Shown: in pieces, positions 26,809 through 38,292 of the stretch
How positions within the stretch are numbered: the stretch's first letter is position 1
How the letters are laid out: every line of letters starts with the position of its first letter
Assembly: GCA_947846985.1 (NCBI GenBank)
Contig: CANTUZ010000012.1
Coordinates: 18,686,135-18,750,134, forward strand
DNA from: Fratercula arctica
Lineage: Eukaryota > Chordata > Aves > Charadriiformes > Alcidae
DNA: 64,000 nt
Direction of reading: 5' to 3'
Translations under genes and position numbers: made by a program
Notes under the pieces: generated by a model
Told to the model about the DNA's origin: nothing
Database searches by the model: none
The model's input: the letters and a program-made list of their open reading frames with translations, nothing else

Positions 26809-26840
26809 GTTCTATGATTCTATGATTCTATGATTCTATG
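26809..26840 (+). repeat. CR1 terminal octamer repeats
   Basis: Four tandem 8-mers, gttctatg then attctatg three times, marking the exact 3' end of the CR1 element. Confidence 0.95.
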
Positions 26841-28921
26841 AATATAAAGTCTGCTAATTAATGATAGGCTGTGTAGTCCATTATCAATTCTCCCCACTTG
26901 TCCAGTTCTTACATGTATTTTAATGTGGTTTGCTCAAAGCAACACAGAAGCAGTGGGAATCCTTGAGGTTCAGGAAAAGTATCTAATTTAAAAACAGCAG
27001 CAGCCAGCCTTTAGAAATTATCATGATAGCGGCACTTGTTAGCTGCTCACTTGACCTCCATTCTATGACCTTATTTCCTTTTGCTGTAGAAATAATAATA
27101 TAAAGTTTCCACACTTAGCAAAAATCTAAGCAATGAGATTGGTAGATTATTTCAACAGAAGATGTATTTCCTAGCATTTAAATGGCCATCCATATGCCTT
27201 TCATTGAAGTGGGGGAGAGCATGTGTGTGAAATGCAGGAATGCAAAGGTAAAGAACGTGGCATGAAGTTAGGTTTCAGACATTTCCACTGGGATCTACTG
27301 CAATAATGTAAGCAACTGAGCTTGTAAATAACTAATAAAGTTAGGAGGGGGGACAAAGAGTTATTCTCATTTAGATATACAGTTGTGATTTCTGTTACAG
27401 TCAATGACAGTCATAAGCTTATGCCTGAAGAAAAAAAAGGTGACACTTTTGCAATGACCAGTTTGTTCTGACTTTTGAAGTGTCAAGTGCATGACTTCTA
27501 CATTTAGCTTGGGGAGCAGATCCAATGGCAGTAACTCACGTAATATGCTTTACAACAATGAAAGCTGGCCTGTTCACATGGGAGAAAATGAAGAATGCCA
27601 CCTCTGAGATGCAAATTCTCCTGTTCAGTAATGCGATATAGTTTCTCCTCATATCTTAGGTTCACGTACTGGCCAACAATGGCATCTGGCTTTTAAAAAG
27701 GGGTTGCTAGATGCACTGCAGAACAACTGCATACCAACAAACCTACATTGTTCATGCGCTACTTTGTATTATGCCTGAAAGCTGTGATATGCTGGAGAGA
27801 TTTCCACCAAACATCCCACAATTAGACTAAATCACCCACAATGCAACAAAATACTCTATCACGCTGTTGTTTTGTAACTAATCTTTATAAATTTAGCTCA
27901 TCTTTGCACACTAAGACCTTGTGCCTCTGACAAAGACAACATTCTGAGTGGAGCCCGAGACGGGAGCTGCGCACAATGCTCCACACATCGGAAGGGCAAG
28001 AGAGCTCAGAGTACGAGTCTGTCTATTGAAAACTGAACTTCAGTTCCAGGACTTACTCATTCCCAACAGAATAACCACTGAAAAAAAAAAATAAGAGCTT
28101 TGCAAAAAGAAAAAAGCCCAGAATTATGTCCAAAGCACAGTTTTCAGTGTACCACTTTGACACATCAAATACTTGCCTTTAGATCATAGTGGATTTGATC
28201 TGTATTAATAAATTTGTAAAAAAACCCAAACATGAGATGACTTGCAGAATTCAACAGAAACACTTGTTGCTTATGTCCCCTAGCAATGCTGTATGGTACT
28301 TTAAATTGTTTGAAGACTAAAAAGCACACACTGTACAACGAAGGTTAAAGGACTTCTGATCCCCATCCTTTTGATGCTCCCTCAAAAGCATTCCAAAGGT
28401 CAAACAGCCTTTGGACACAACAGGAAGATTTTGATGTGCACGTGAAGCCACTGAAGCTTCTGATTAAACTCCCATGCTAATACAAAAAGAAAAGGTAGTG
28501 CACATATATATTTTCTTCCATGAATGCATCAAAACATGACTGATGCTGTTGTCAGAGGGATTCACTGAGAACTTTCAAATTAAGTGAAACTGTGAAAACA
28601 GCTCTTATTTCCCATCACCCATGGGGCATATTCTTAAGCTAGAGTACAGTCTCATCATGCCATTTGGCATTATCTCATAATGCTCTTCAGTCTTTCGAAC
28701 TCCTTCAACCAGTTACTAGCCACACTCGTGGCTTTTTTCCATAAAGATTACATAATGAAACAAGCCCCACCAGCGCGGAGCTAAAATACATTTGTGCAGC
28801 TCATCTTTTGTTCTTAATAGTTCTACAGCCTAATGAGTATCTCTCCGATGGCCACCCCATTTCTTTACAAACTTACCAGGCTTTAGCGTCTTCAAGACTT
28901 TGTAATTACATTGTTGTTATC

Positions 28922-28990
28922 CCTAAATATATATCTACGAGCAATTCCTAAATATATATCTACAAGAGATTCTTAAATAAATATATATAA
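28922..28990. repeat. 25-bp tandem repeat, about 2.7 copies
   Basis: Units start at 28922 and 28947 (cctaaatatatatctac with diverging tails), and a partial third unit begins at 28972. AT-rich and intronic, about 360 bp from the exon end at 29346. Confidence 0.85.
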
Positions 28991-29345
28991 ACGCAAGAAA
29001 GAAATGATACAGCAGAGAGCAGAGCACTGCCTTTGACTTCTGGGCAACAAGAAGTTGCTGGAAGAGCTACTGCTATATTCATACTTCTGAAACCCATATT
29101 GTTGTGTAGTACAGTATTCCTGGCAAAACCACGTGCCCAGAGACGAATAAAGACAGTTAAAAAATGGCACTGCCGTGATGACTGCTGCCAGGGAAATCTT
29201 TAAACGAGTAATACCTTACAAACACAGTATCACCACAAGATTATACAATGCCACAAACTTGGAGTACTCTCTGATTTCAAGCAGTTTTATGTTACACAAT
29301 ATAATATATATGGCTTTATTAAACAGTTCAAGCTCATTTTCATAC

Positions 29346-29466
29346 CTTCTGTTTTTCCTTCGTGTGTTATTACCACAAGGGGCTTGGTGAAGGTTTTCTT
29401 GTTGTGCATCATGGCCAAGATCATATCGACATTGAGAGAGGTGCAAGCTTCATCAGGAGGAATGCA
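29346..29466 (-). CDS. TGFBR3: TGFBR3 exon: end of the ZP-C region
   Basis: Starts after a CTGCAG acceptor and reads C-I-P-P-D-E-A-C-T-S-L, then AMMHNKKTFTKPLVVITHEG, ending ACAGAAG before a GTATG donor. The PPDEAC motif and NKKTFTKPL match mammalian betaglycan closely and hold the last ZP-C cysteines. Phase is 0 at the start and 1 at the end, consistent with both neighbours. The exon sits on the membrane side of the ZP domain, which in mammals binds inhibin and TGF-beta. Confidence 0.96.
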
Positions 29467-30301
29467 CTGCAGGTGGAAAAAACAGTGTGTGAGGCCAAAG
29501 TCACTTGTCTGCCAGGACAGCTGTGCCAGCTGCACAGTTGCCTCATTATCAGTTTTTGGTAAATATTTAGTAAATATTACTTACTGAAAAAAGAGAGGGA
29601 AACCTCCAAACAACCCCTGCGTAATGTACTGGCGAAGGTAATTCTTAGCTGTACTTTAGTACACAACCTTTGCCTTCATTAAGGATCCTCTAACCTTTAT
29701 GAGATGTTACTATTGAAATTCAGTATTAGTAATTATTTGATCTTAGGATAAATGTTTTCTAAAAATCTGACAGCCAAAACTGTGGCCACCAACAATGACA
29801 AATCATCTTTAAAAAACCCCACATTTTAAGGGGGACGTGCATAAACCCCAAAGTAAAAATAAATTCCAAATTCTTAGAACACATTCTTTAAAAATTAGTT
29901 TACAGCCATTTCCGTTAGTTATAAAGCAAAATTTGGTAATTCTCTTTTGTAACAATCAGTTATCTGATATTATACATGTCTTTGGAAATGAAAGCTAATG
30001 TTGTTTGTGCTTTGGATATTGATAGCGAAGATAAATATGAAACACTTGCATAATAAAAAGCAATTTCTATTTATGCCACGTAACCACCTAATGAAACGTA
30101 AACAGAAACTGTAAATTATGCAGTCAAAATGCATAGCATCATAACCCTTATCTATTAAAATCTTGAGCCTAGAAATATCGTGTTCATCACATCAATTCCA
30201 TAGAAAACAGTTTATTCACGTCAAAGTTCAGATAAAAAAAAAAAAACCAAAAATCTTATTTTCACCTAAATCAGAAGTTTAGACTTTAATAAATTACTGA
30301 C
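29467..30301 (-). other. TGFBR3: TGFBR3 intron (835 bp)
   Basis: Bounded by a GTCAGT donor and a CTGCAG acceptor. AT-rich, with no feature recognised. Confidence 0.9.
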
Positions 30302-30601
30302 CTTTGGCAGTCCTTGAGTATCTTTGTCTTTATTTGTACACAAAGTCAATTCGCAGTGAAGAAAGAGCAGTGAGATGTTGAACATTGGCTTAAACACAAA
30401 GCTAAATCTTTTTTTGTCCTTCTGTGCATGTGGTATAGGAAAGTTCACCTTCTCAATGCTGTAGAATTTAACAGATTCATCTTTAGGACAAATGTTTTCT
30501 ATAATGGTGTAGTCAGACATTCTATCTGGATTTGAAAACGGGGAAACAAAGCATGTTTGAATGGCAAAGCCCAAGGATCTGTCAGCTTTAGTCACAGACA
30601 C
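30302..30601 (-). CDS. TGFBR3: TGFBR3 exon: core of the ZP-C domain
   Basis: This 300-nt exon is phase 0 at both ends. It starts V-S-V-T-K-A-D-R-S-L-G-F-A-I-Q-T-C after CTGCAG and ends Q-G-L-P-K before GTCAGT. It holds the most conserved betaglycan stretch, including SPFSNPDRMSDYTIIENICP, KDESVKF and KKRFSFVFKPMFNISLLFLH. One N-glycosylation sequon (N-I-S) is visible. In mammals this C-terminal half of the ZP domain binds TGF-beta2 and inhibin A and is held by disulfides; the cysteines of the ENICP and CELTLC segments are all present. Confidence 0.98.
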
Positions 30602-33326
30602 CTGCAGTAAAAAGAGAGAGATGGTAAGATCTCAGAAATGACATTTTTAGTTCACATTTCATTATCAACAGTTTTTTAAGCAGTTTTCCAGTGCCACTTC
30701 CAATCTGAACTATTTTGAAGGCTAAACGTTAAGGGTAGACTGTCAAAGTGAGAGACAGAAAATCTTTGGTTTCAACACCAGCAGCTGTTTAATAGCAAAA
30801 CCGTGCATAAATACAGCAATCCCTTATCTTTCCGAAAGCAGCGGAAAAACCCAGTCCAGATCAGACACATAGTTAATGACTGCAAATGCCACCTCAGATG
30901 GCACTGCTTTCCTTAGACACACAGACTATAATAAAGCTGTATGGAAGTCAGTTATTAATTCCACCTCTTTGTATCTGTTTGAAACTTTAATGAAAAAGAA
31001 AAAAAAAAAAAAGGAACAGACACAACAGAGAAGCACCCCCAGCCAGGAGAGGAATGTGGAGGCAGAAAGGAGGTCATGGTCTGACGTGTGGGTGGCATTC
31101 CTGAACTGGGGGGGTGGGGGAGACTCCTAAACGTCCCTAATTTCTTGTGAAATGATCCATTTAGTTTACGGTAAGTCTGAAATTCATATTCTTTTATGAA
31201 AAATAATGAAGACTGCAAACTTCCAGGGCACTGATGTTGTTCAGCTGGACTGGAATGCAGACAACAAATGCTACAGAATAATTAGGAAAAAAAATTTCAA
31301 TGGAATTTGTAACAAATGAAGTATGTTGCTCTTAATAAACAACAGAAGTGATGTGCCTAACCATTAACACTGCCTGATGAAAACAGTTCCACAAGAAAAT
31401 TTCCTTCTTAGAGGAAACGTGCCTTAAATGTGTATTTAATCCTTATGTGCTGCATGTATACTTAAGGAAGACCCTGCCAAATTTTCCTGTGCTCTATAGA
31501 GAAATTTTTGGATGCTATGAGTTGTGCAGTGAATAAAGGCATTTCTCGTTTTTTCTCTCCCTTATGTGAGCAGCAATCAAATTAGAGATGAAGGGATGTG
31601 CTGTAGCATCTAAGCAAGAAAGACCATCTTCTGAAAAGAACAGAAATAAAGACGGATGAATGAAAGTCAAGCCACAGATACTGACAGATAAACAAGCTGA
31701 TGGTGTAAACTAGTTAAAAAAGAGATTACGGCAAGGAGGACAGGCATACTACAGTATCATGAAACATCATCAGGAAAATAAAAAGATGAATGATATCTCA
31801 AGGAAAGAAGAGAACTAAGAGGAAAAGGAGACCAAAATATGATAAGAAAATGACAGTAGAGAACAAAGGAAAAAAGCCAGAAGATTCAAACACAAAAAAA
31901 AACCCCCACATTTTTAGCAGAGAAGGAAAAGGGAGGTATCGAGTTCTTACAGATTATGACCTAAGCAATTTATGGACCAAAAAACCAAAATATATTTATT
32001 AATAACAAAAGCAAAACAGAAACAAAAATGAAAAACATTTGAAAAAAATCTGTGTCAGCTAAAAAGGGAGTCACAGAAGTTCAAAACAGATACAGATTTT
32101 CCACTGTGCAAGAAGGAGAAACAGAAAAAAAAGGCTTCTGCCAGGACAGGTGATGAAGAAATCAGAACATCTGTCTGAATAAACAGTTCCAGCTCCAGAA
32201 CCAGACAAATCCAAAGGGCTCAGAGCCGGGGGGTTCATCCCAGATCGCTGAAGGAAGCAGACAGTTTTATCCAAATGAAAAAAATAACGTGTCCTTTATA
32301 AACATATTCTTAACTGAGGGTGACATACTTTCTTTTTGCTTCAATTGTACTTTTCACCGGGTAGAGAATGAGGAAGAGACACAACACACTGAAACAATTA
32401 AGAAAACTGCACCAATCTCAAATGGGCCACTACACTTACCATGTGCAGCATGGGCTCAACAAAGAGGAACTAATTTGGGCCGGAGAAACATGGAACAGCA
32501 CTGCTTCAGTCAGTATATTCATTTTTCTCGTCTTACAAGCCCATAGCTCACCACTCATGACTCACTCATCTATAAACTAGTGATACTACTTCATTGACAA
32601 TGTTGTATTTGTTAATCCCTACCGTTATTTAAAAAATGCAAAAATCTGGTCACGTAACTGTATTTAGAAATACTGACTGAATTGGTTTGAAATTCCCCAG
32701 ATTTCATAAGCAACTTTGCAACACTTGGAAATATTACCAGGTCCAAAATGCATCTGAAGACAAGGGTACCTGACTGTTGTCTTTGCTGGTCTTATTTATC
32801 TAAAGCTGTTGGATCTTGTGTGATAGCATTCAAAAGGAATGTAACCGGTGTTTGTAAGTGGATCGCAGAGAGATCAGAATCTGTATTAATTGTGTAACCC
32901 GAGAACACTAGTATATGGAAGACAGACACTTGTAATAATTTTTTGCATGTCTACATCTTTCAGATGAGGTTCAGCCATATTAGTCAATAAAATAGGCCCT
33001 GAAGTCTTCATCAGGAAATGCCAGTTCAGAGCAAGAGCTCAGAGACCACCTTTGAGTTTCTGCAGTGAAAAGCAGATTTGGCAAGAATGACCAATTTACC
33101 TTGCAGTTAAATTCATCTGTTTTGCAGGAATTCTTTCATTTTGACCCAAAACATTGTCCTGATTCTTACCCCGTGGTTTCTGTTCTCTGCAGCCACCAAA
33201 GCACGTACCTGTCTGCCTAAAGCAACTGCACAAAGAGACCTCTCAACTGACAAGAACAGATTTGGCTCTGCTGCACGGCCTTGCAAAATATTTCCGTTAG
33301 TTTGAAAGCCTTCTTCAGTTTGTTAC
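30602..33326 (-). other. TGFBR3: TGFBR3 intron (2.7 kb)
   Basis: GTAACA donor to CTGCAG acceptor. It contains a markedly purine-rich stretch on the plus strand at about 31.56-32.11 kb and short A- and G-runs near 31.0-31.1 kb. No exon or transposon is recognised. Confidence 0.85.
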
Positions 33327-33494
33327 CTCTACATATATTGGCCCATTCTCAGCAACAGAGAAGAGTCCTTGGGAGGGAGCGAGGAACAGGTCTGTCTTGT
33401 ACAGCTCCATGTTGAAGGTCACATTGGTGATGTGTGGTTCAGGAGGCCAGAACATGCCTCGGTCATCCTCTGGCTGGTGCAGTGTGCAATTAAA
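33327..33494 (-). CDS. TGFBR3: TGFBR3 exon: start of the ZP-C domain
   Basis: A 168-nt exon, phase 0 at both ends, from a TTTCAG acceptor to GTAACA. It reads F-N-C-T-L-H-Q-P, a variable acidic/Pro segment, then TNVTFNMELYKTDLFLAPSQ, then G-L-F-S-V-A-E-N-G-P-I-Y-V-E. The pattern FNMELY-TDLF-PSQG-FSV-ENG matches human betaglycan. Two sequons (N-C-T, N-V-T) are visible. The donor GTAACA is not a strong consensus. Confidence 0.97.
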
Positions 33495-33746
33495 CTGAAA
33501 TGAAAAAAAAAACCCAATATAAATACATCCTGAGTCAGGAGTGGCAGCTGGTTAAGGATGAATTTGGAGTGCCCACCCTCATCCCGCCAACTTAGTGCAA
33601 ATCTTCCACAGGGCCACAAGAAATAGAAGTGAGAAGAAATGCGTTAAAAGACAAATTAATTGCTATAGAATTAGTGTAATTTATGAAAAGTTCCTATTAC
33701 GATAGGCATTTCTCTATTGTCAGGTGCAAACCCGAGAGTAACATAC
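33495..33746 (-). other. TGFBR3: TGFBR3 shortest intron (252 bp)
   Basis: GTATGT donor to TTTCAG acceptor, between the GAG-attachment exon and the ZP-C exon. No other feature seen. Confidence 0.9.
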
Positions 33747-33878
33747 CGCTATTTCAGGCCAGCTTGAGAAAGCAACTTCTCCCTCATCAGCATCCCCTGG
33801 AAATCCATTATCACCTGATTCCATGTCATCATCATCAAAGCCACTGCTTTCAGCTGACGATGACAGCTGAATGACAAT
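33747..33878 (-). CDS. TGFBR3: TGFBR3 exon: glycosaminoglycan-attachment linker
   Basis: A 132-nt exon, phase 0 at both ends, from a GTGCAG acceptor to GTATGT. It encodes the linker between the ZP-N and ZP-C halves, which makes betaglycan a part-time proteoglycan. Two Ser-Gly sites in an acidic setting are present: S-S-G-F followed by four Asp, and M-E-S-G-D-N-G-F-P-G-D. They correspond to human Ser534/Ser545, which carry heparan and chondroitin sulfate. Differences from human: the residue after the first Ser-Gly is Phe rather than Trp, and the two serines are 9 rather than 11 residues apart. The four Asp codons (three GAT and a GAC) are a small trinucleotide run that could vary in length. 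Confidence 0.96.
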
Positions 33879-35638
33879 CTGCACAAAAGGTATCGCAAAC
33901 GCATAAAATTAGGTGATAACTGAGCACTTTCTCGTCACGGTTATTATTTTCTTCTCTCTTCAGAACAATGCAAAGGCCAGAAGAAGCGCACCAGCTAAGC
34001 AGACAGTGAAAGCACGTCTTAAACAGCTTTGTGCTGAGCATGTAAGACATGTAGGTTATATTTAGAGAATGCCCCTTAGTTTTTTTCCAGAATTCAGAGC
34101 CAGTAAAGACACCAGTCTGGGTGCTGGTGTCTGAATGAGAACCCTAGCATTTCCATTCTATTTCTAGTATTTCTATAACCAACACTGGAAAAAGAAACCA
34201 GTTTCTAAAGTGATTTTTTGCAACTTGCAGTTTTCCTTAATGTGCTCACGGAAAATCACTGAAAGCGTTAGGGTCATTAAGGGATTTTCTCTTCTGTCAT
34301 TTGCATATTTTTTTCAGAAATGTACACCCAAAAACATGATGTCCCTTTCTTCAATTTTCCGTTGTTTTGCTCTGAATTTCTATGATTTTTTTTTTCCTCC
34401 TCTGCACACTTCTCCATTTCTTCACCTGAAAATTCCCGTTTTTGTTTTCCAATATTCTGCACTCTGCTTCTGTATGCCCTGCAGCTCCTCAGCTAGCTCC
34501 CTCCCTTCCAGGACTTCATCTTTGTTTTCTTGGACATAGAGCAACTGCTAAGAAGTGACATATATACTCTTTGAGACTCCACTGCATGGGGTTTATTTTT
34601 TAGGAGAAACATTGCCAAATTCTGAAAGATACCATACATGATTTGGAGTTTAAGTGAGTAGCCAAGACTATTAAAAGAGATGATGGAGAAAGGAGAGGAG
34701 GCAAATATCCATTTTAGTTAAGATGACAGTATTTAGCTCCGCACACGTGCTGTTCTGTAGTTTGGAGATGTTTCTATCCACAGTCTTAGTTTGGGACTGT
34801 TTCTAAAGTTAGGTGCTACAGACTTGCCAGTATCGAACAGTTTTATCCAGGCAAGGTCAGACCAGATTGCTTTAGCTGTGTTTGGGTTGGACCAGGCTTT
34901 CCATCATTTGCCAGGGTTACTTCTATGTACTGGAAAGCTCCAGCAAGAGAAACGTGTCATTACTTTCCAACCCAGATTAGCTGCACTGTACTCAAGCTCA
35001 TAAACTGAGCCAGGCTGGAAACAGTCGCTTAGAACCTAAGTGGGCTCCTTAGCATCATCACTCATATACAAATACTCGGAGTCCCTTCATCACGTATATC
35101 AACTGATAGCAAATATGAATCCAAATTATAAGAGAGAAGCATGAACAGATAATGTCTTTTCCTCACATTTTGAAAGCCTTTTTCACACACAATTTTGGAA
35201 AAAAAAGGTTCACTTAAAATAATTCAGCATACAAATTAAATGGTATTGCTTTGTGCAATCACAAACCTTCATTCCTATTCCTCCTTACAGCTCTGTAGCA
35301 CTGCTTATGTACCAGTACATCAAAGCTGCATAGCAAAAGCTGGTTCAACTTCTCCAAGACTGGTACAGATGGTCCCCAAAGTGCAGCTATGCAGTTTTGT
35401 AAAAGTATTTAACTCCAACTCCTCCTTTTTCCTTTGGGATACTATCTGACCACAGAAGCACACTGAATGTGCAGCCTTCATACCTCCTTAAATACAGGGC
35501 CTGTAGCTGCAACTGGGTTTGAGCTAGACAGGAAAAGATCTGGATGCCTCCTTTTTGCTAAGACTAAAGCTAACTACAATGGCTTCCTTGTACCCCTATG
35601 ATGTGCAGCGCAAAGGCTCCTTTTTGTAAAATACTCAC
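33879..35638 (-). other. TGFBR3: TGFBR3 intron (1.76 kb)
   Basis: GTGAGT donor to GTGCAG acceptor. No exon or repeat family recognised. Confidence 0.88.
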
Positions 35639-35788
35639 AGAGTTAAAATAAACAATCTTGTTGAAGATATATGCTGTCCGAGTCCCACATTTGTTCAGCA
35701 AAGACTCCAAAATGAAATGGGTACCATTCATCCTGGCTTTGCAAGAGTGATCCAGCAGCGAGAGCTCTGTCCTTGTGTAGCCGCTAGC
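35639..35788 (-). CDS. TGFBR3: TGFBR3 exon: ZP-N domain, second part
   Basis: A 150-nt exon, phase 0 at both ends, from TTTCAG to GTGAGT. It starts A-S-G-Y-T-R-T-E-L-S-L-L-D and contains CKARMNGTHFILESLLNKCG and I-V-Y-F-N-S. This matches the human GYSG-DVTLLDP-CKAKMNGTHFVLES-LN-CGTR segment and supplies ZP-N cysteines plus one sequon (N-G-T). Confidence 0.97.
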
Positions 35789-36676
35789 CTGAAACAAAGG
35801 CGTTTTGTAAGTGGCTGAAACAATTGTCTCGGGCTCTTGCTTAAAGTGCAGCTCAGAATACTGCTTATGACTGCTGAGAGGAGGAAGTGAAGTTCACTGT
35901 ACTGACATCCAGGGAAGGTCACTCTCAAAATGCTGTTATACATGACAGACAGGGAATAAATGTAACATGGAACAAAGAAAACAACAGGTTCATTATTAAT
36001 CTGCTGATTAATAATGCTGACTCTGTTTGGTCTGAAACAAGCTAAAAACGCTGTCTGTATCAGGCTCTTTTGCACAATGCAAATGGACACAAGCAACCTG
36101 TCAGCTGGTAGATGGTAAAGAGATCTATTCTCACACAGCTATCAAAAGCAGCTTCTTTGTACTTTAGAGATTAAAAACTCAGACTGACGGTTGAGCACAG
36201 TAATTTTTTTGACAGAACCAACCCTGCAAAACTTTAATCAGAAATCCCTCTACAAACTGGGATTTTGTTGTATTGCTGGGAAGAGGAAACATGACCCTAA
36301 GTTATAGCAAAGAATATCTACAGTAAAGTTTCCTCACCAAACTATTTTTTTGGGGAGGTGGGTGGTGATGCCTGTAGATCTTAGAATGTTTATTTTTTTG
36401 GTAAAAATACAAATAGGAAAAATTTCTTCACTGAAGGGGTTATCAAGCATTGGAACAGGCTGCCCAGGGTAGTGGCTGAGTCACCATTCCTGGAGGTATT
36501 TAAAAGACACATAGATGTGGCACTTCGGAACATGGTTATTGGTGGACTTGGCAGCATTAGGTTTACAGTTGGACTCAATGATCTTAAAGGTCTTTTCCAA
36601 CCCAAATGATTCTATGAAACAAAATGGACTGCCCAAAAAAGCCTGCCCAAATTTGAGAATAAGAGATCACACCAAC
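35789..36676 (-). other. TGFBR3: TGFBR3 intron (888 bp) with a CR1 3' end
   Basis: Runs from an unusual GTTGGT donor at 36676 to TTTCAG. The old CR1 fragment at about 36410-36616 takes up nearly a quarter of it, close to the donor. Confidence 0.88.
36410..36616 (+). mobile_element. Old CR1 LINE 3'-end fragment
   Basis: About 205 bp align by eye with the CR1 terminal region: aggaaaaatttcttcact, then catTGGAACAGGCTGCCCAGGG, then TTGGACTCAATGATCTTAAA, then ttccaacccaaatgattctatg. It ends with one octamer. It differs much more from the CR1 at 24660-26840 than a copy of the same subfamily would, and it is broken in frame, so it is an older, separate insertion. Antisense to TGFBR3. Confidence 0.92.
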
Positions 36677-37002
36677 CTGCAGAGAGTCTTTTTCTACAGC
36701 TACTGTCATGACTTTCTCATCACACTTTATTGACAGGGCTACACCAGCACTGCCCTGAACCTCTTCTGGTTCTTTATGTTTTGAGAGGGAATGCTCAAAG
36801 TCATGATTTATTAATGTATCCACCGAATCCCTAGATGGGAAGATTCCTTCTCCCACTGTGTCATGTCTTCCTCTGTTAATGTGAAAAGGAAAAGTCAGGC
36901 CATCACTTAATGCAGGATTCTTTGGGGCAGGCAGTGGGTTAGCACCAAGCAATTCTGTCAGCTCTGGAGGAAGGGAATGGTCTTCTTCATCATTCATCTC
37001 TT
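36677..37002 (-). CDS. TGFBR3: TGFBR3 exon: interdomain linker and start of ZP-N
   Basis: The largest coding exon here (326 nt), phase 1 at the start and 0 at the end. After a T-rich acceptor ending TTTTTTAG it completes E-E-M-N-D-E-E-D-H-S-L-P-P-E-L, then a poorly conserved linker rich in Pro, Asn and His. The conserved start of the ZP domain follows: EPEEVQGSAGVALSIKCDEK, then V-A-V-E-K-D-S-L-Q. The 3' donor is GTTGGT, the weakest in the gene, and the CR1 fragment begins 60 bp beyond it. Skipping this exon would shift the frame. Confidence 0.96.
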
Positions 37003-38292
37003 CTAAAAAAACAAAAAAAAAAGAAGGAAAAGAAAGAACATTAGGTTATTCAATAATCTTATAATCTTCATAAAAGTCTTCAGAACTAATCGTTTTCATA
37101 CCAAAAAAAAATTATCCAGAAAGGAAGCTCTTGAAGGACATCCAAACCAACATCTTTGTACTTTTCAGGTAACTAGCCACAACTCCTCCACTAAGGGTTT
37201 AGTTGCTATCGAGGCATCTAATCTTGGTATATTTAGTCCCTGCTATAAATCTGCCTCACTAAGAGTTGAAAATGAGCCTTGAGGAGTGGGCCTGTTGCAT
37301 GCAAAAGGCAACCACAGAGGTAAAAGAAACATCCCATTCAGCAAGTACACTATTTTAGTGCTGCTGAAATAGCCTAAGTACAAATCATTGGGTGAAATTC
37401 TGCCATTACGTGCCCTATTACGAACTCACTCACTCCACTGTTGTGGAGCTACTGACATAACCAGAGTGAAGTTAAACAAGGGTTAACTTTGTAGGGAGTA
37501 AATGAGAACACTGTCTCCTGGCTCGTACACACGACTGCTCAGGACAGAAATCTCAACATCTGGCCCAAGCAGATAATTATCTGTAACCCATGAGAGTGCA
37601 ATTGATAAAATTAATGTGAACATAAGCTTTATCAAAACAGCTAAACAATATTTTCATTGATTGAAATTCAGAATTAGTGAAAAAGCAGATGCAACACCAC
37701 TAGCTTCAATGGACCCAGATATCTTTACATCAGCACAGTGCATTTGGACTTCAGCCAAATAATTAGATCTTTTTTTAATGGTTGTATTTATTCAATTTGC
37801 TTAGATTTTTTGGTAAACCAGTTTCATCTGTAAACAATTTAAAAGTGTATTTAATTTTCTCAAGGAAACATTATGCTGATACTTTGGGGAAAGAAAAAAA
37901 AAATTAATCCATGCTGGATTTTTTAACTAATGAGATATTCAGTTGCTGAAGTAACTCAGTAAACTCACTGTTACTGAAGTAACGCTCAGTAAACACTGAG
38001 CATGGTCAGCTGTAACAGCCTGTGAGCTGGATAAACTATAACCATTTAATTCCACCAACATTCCAGAAAATAACACAATTTGCCTGGACTTTTCTAATCA
38101 AAAAGCCACAGATTATTTTTTTTAACCAGCATTCATAGGTATTACCAGCATTCTTGATGATGAGCAGTGAAAGTAGTGCAAGCCCCCACAAAAAAGCTTG
38201 AAAACTGAGAAAGCACCTTTCAAACCATCATATACCTGGAAATACAAGATACATTTTTTTTCTATATGCTAAAAGTCCATCTTCAAGCTTAC
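37003..38292 (-). other. TGFBR3: TGFBR3 intron (1.29 kb)
   Basis: GTAAGC donor to TTTTTTAG acceptor. A short imperfect repeat of the word aactcagtaaac occurs near 37.95-38.0 kb; nothing else is recognised. Confidence 0.88.

Larger units (their letters stand above)
24660..26840 (+). mobile_element. CR1 LINE, 5'-truncated, reverse-transcriptase ORF intact
   Basis: CR1 is the main non-LTR retrotransposon of birds and other reptiles. This copy begins abruptly in the region between the endonuclease and reverse-transcriptase domains. It runs through the complete RT and C-terminal part, then the usual CR1 3' UTR (GGTTGGACTAGATGATCTCC near 26767), and ends in four octamers at 26809-26840. 5' truncation and octamer ends without a poly(A) tail are typical of CR1 insertion. 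The left junction is judged by eye and uncertain by about 10 bp. I see no clear target-site duplication. It lies antisense to TGFBR3. Confidence 0.95.
23020..29345 (-). other. TGFBR3: TGFBR3 intron (6.3 kb) containing a CR1 insertion
   Basis: Runs from a GTATGA donor at 29345 to the TTTTAG acceptor at 23020. It hosts the antisense CR1 element at about 24660-26840, a T/G-rich tract at 23618-23687 and a 25-bp tandem repeat at 28922-28990. No additional exon is recognised. Confidence 0.85.
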
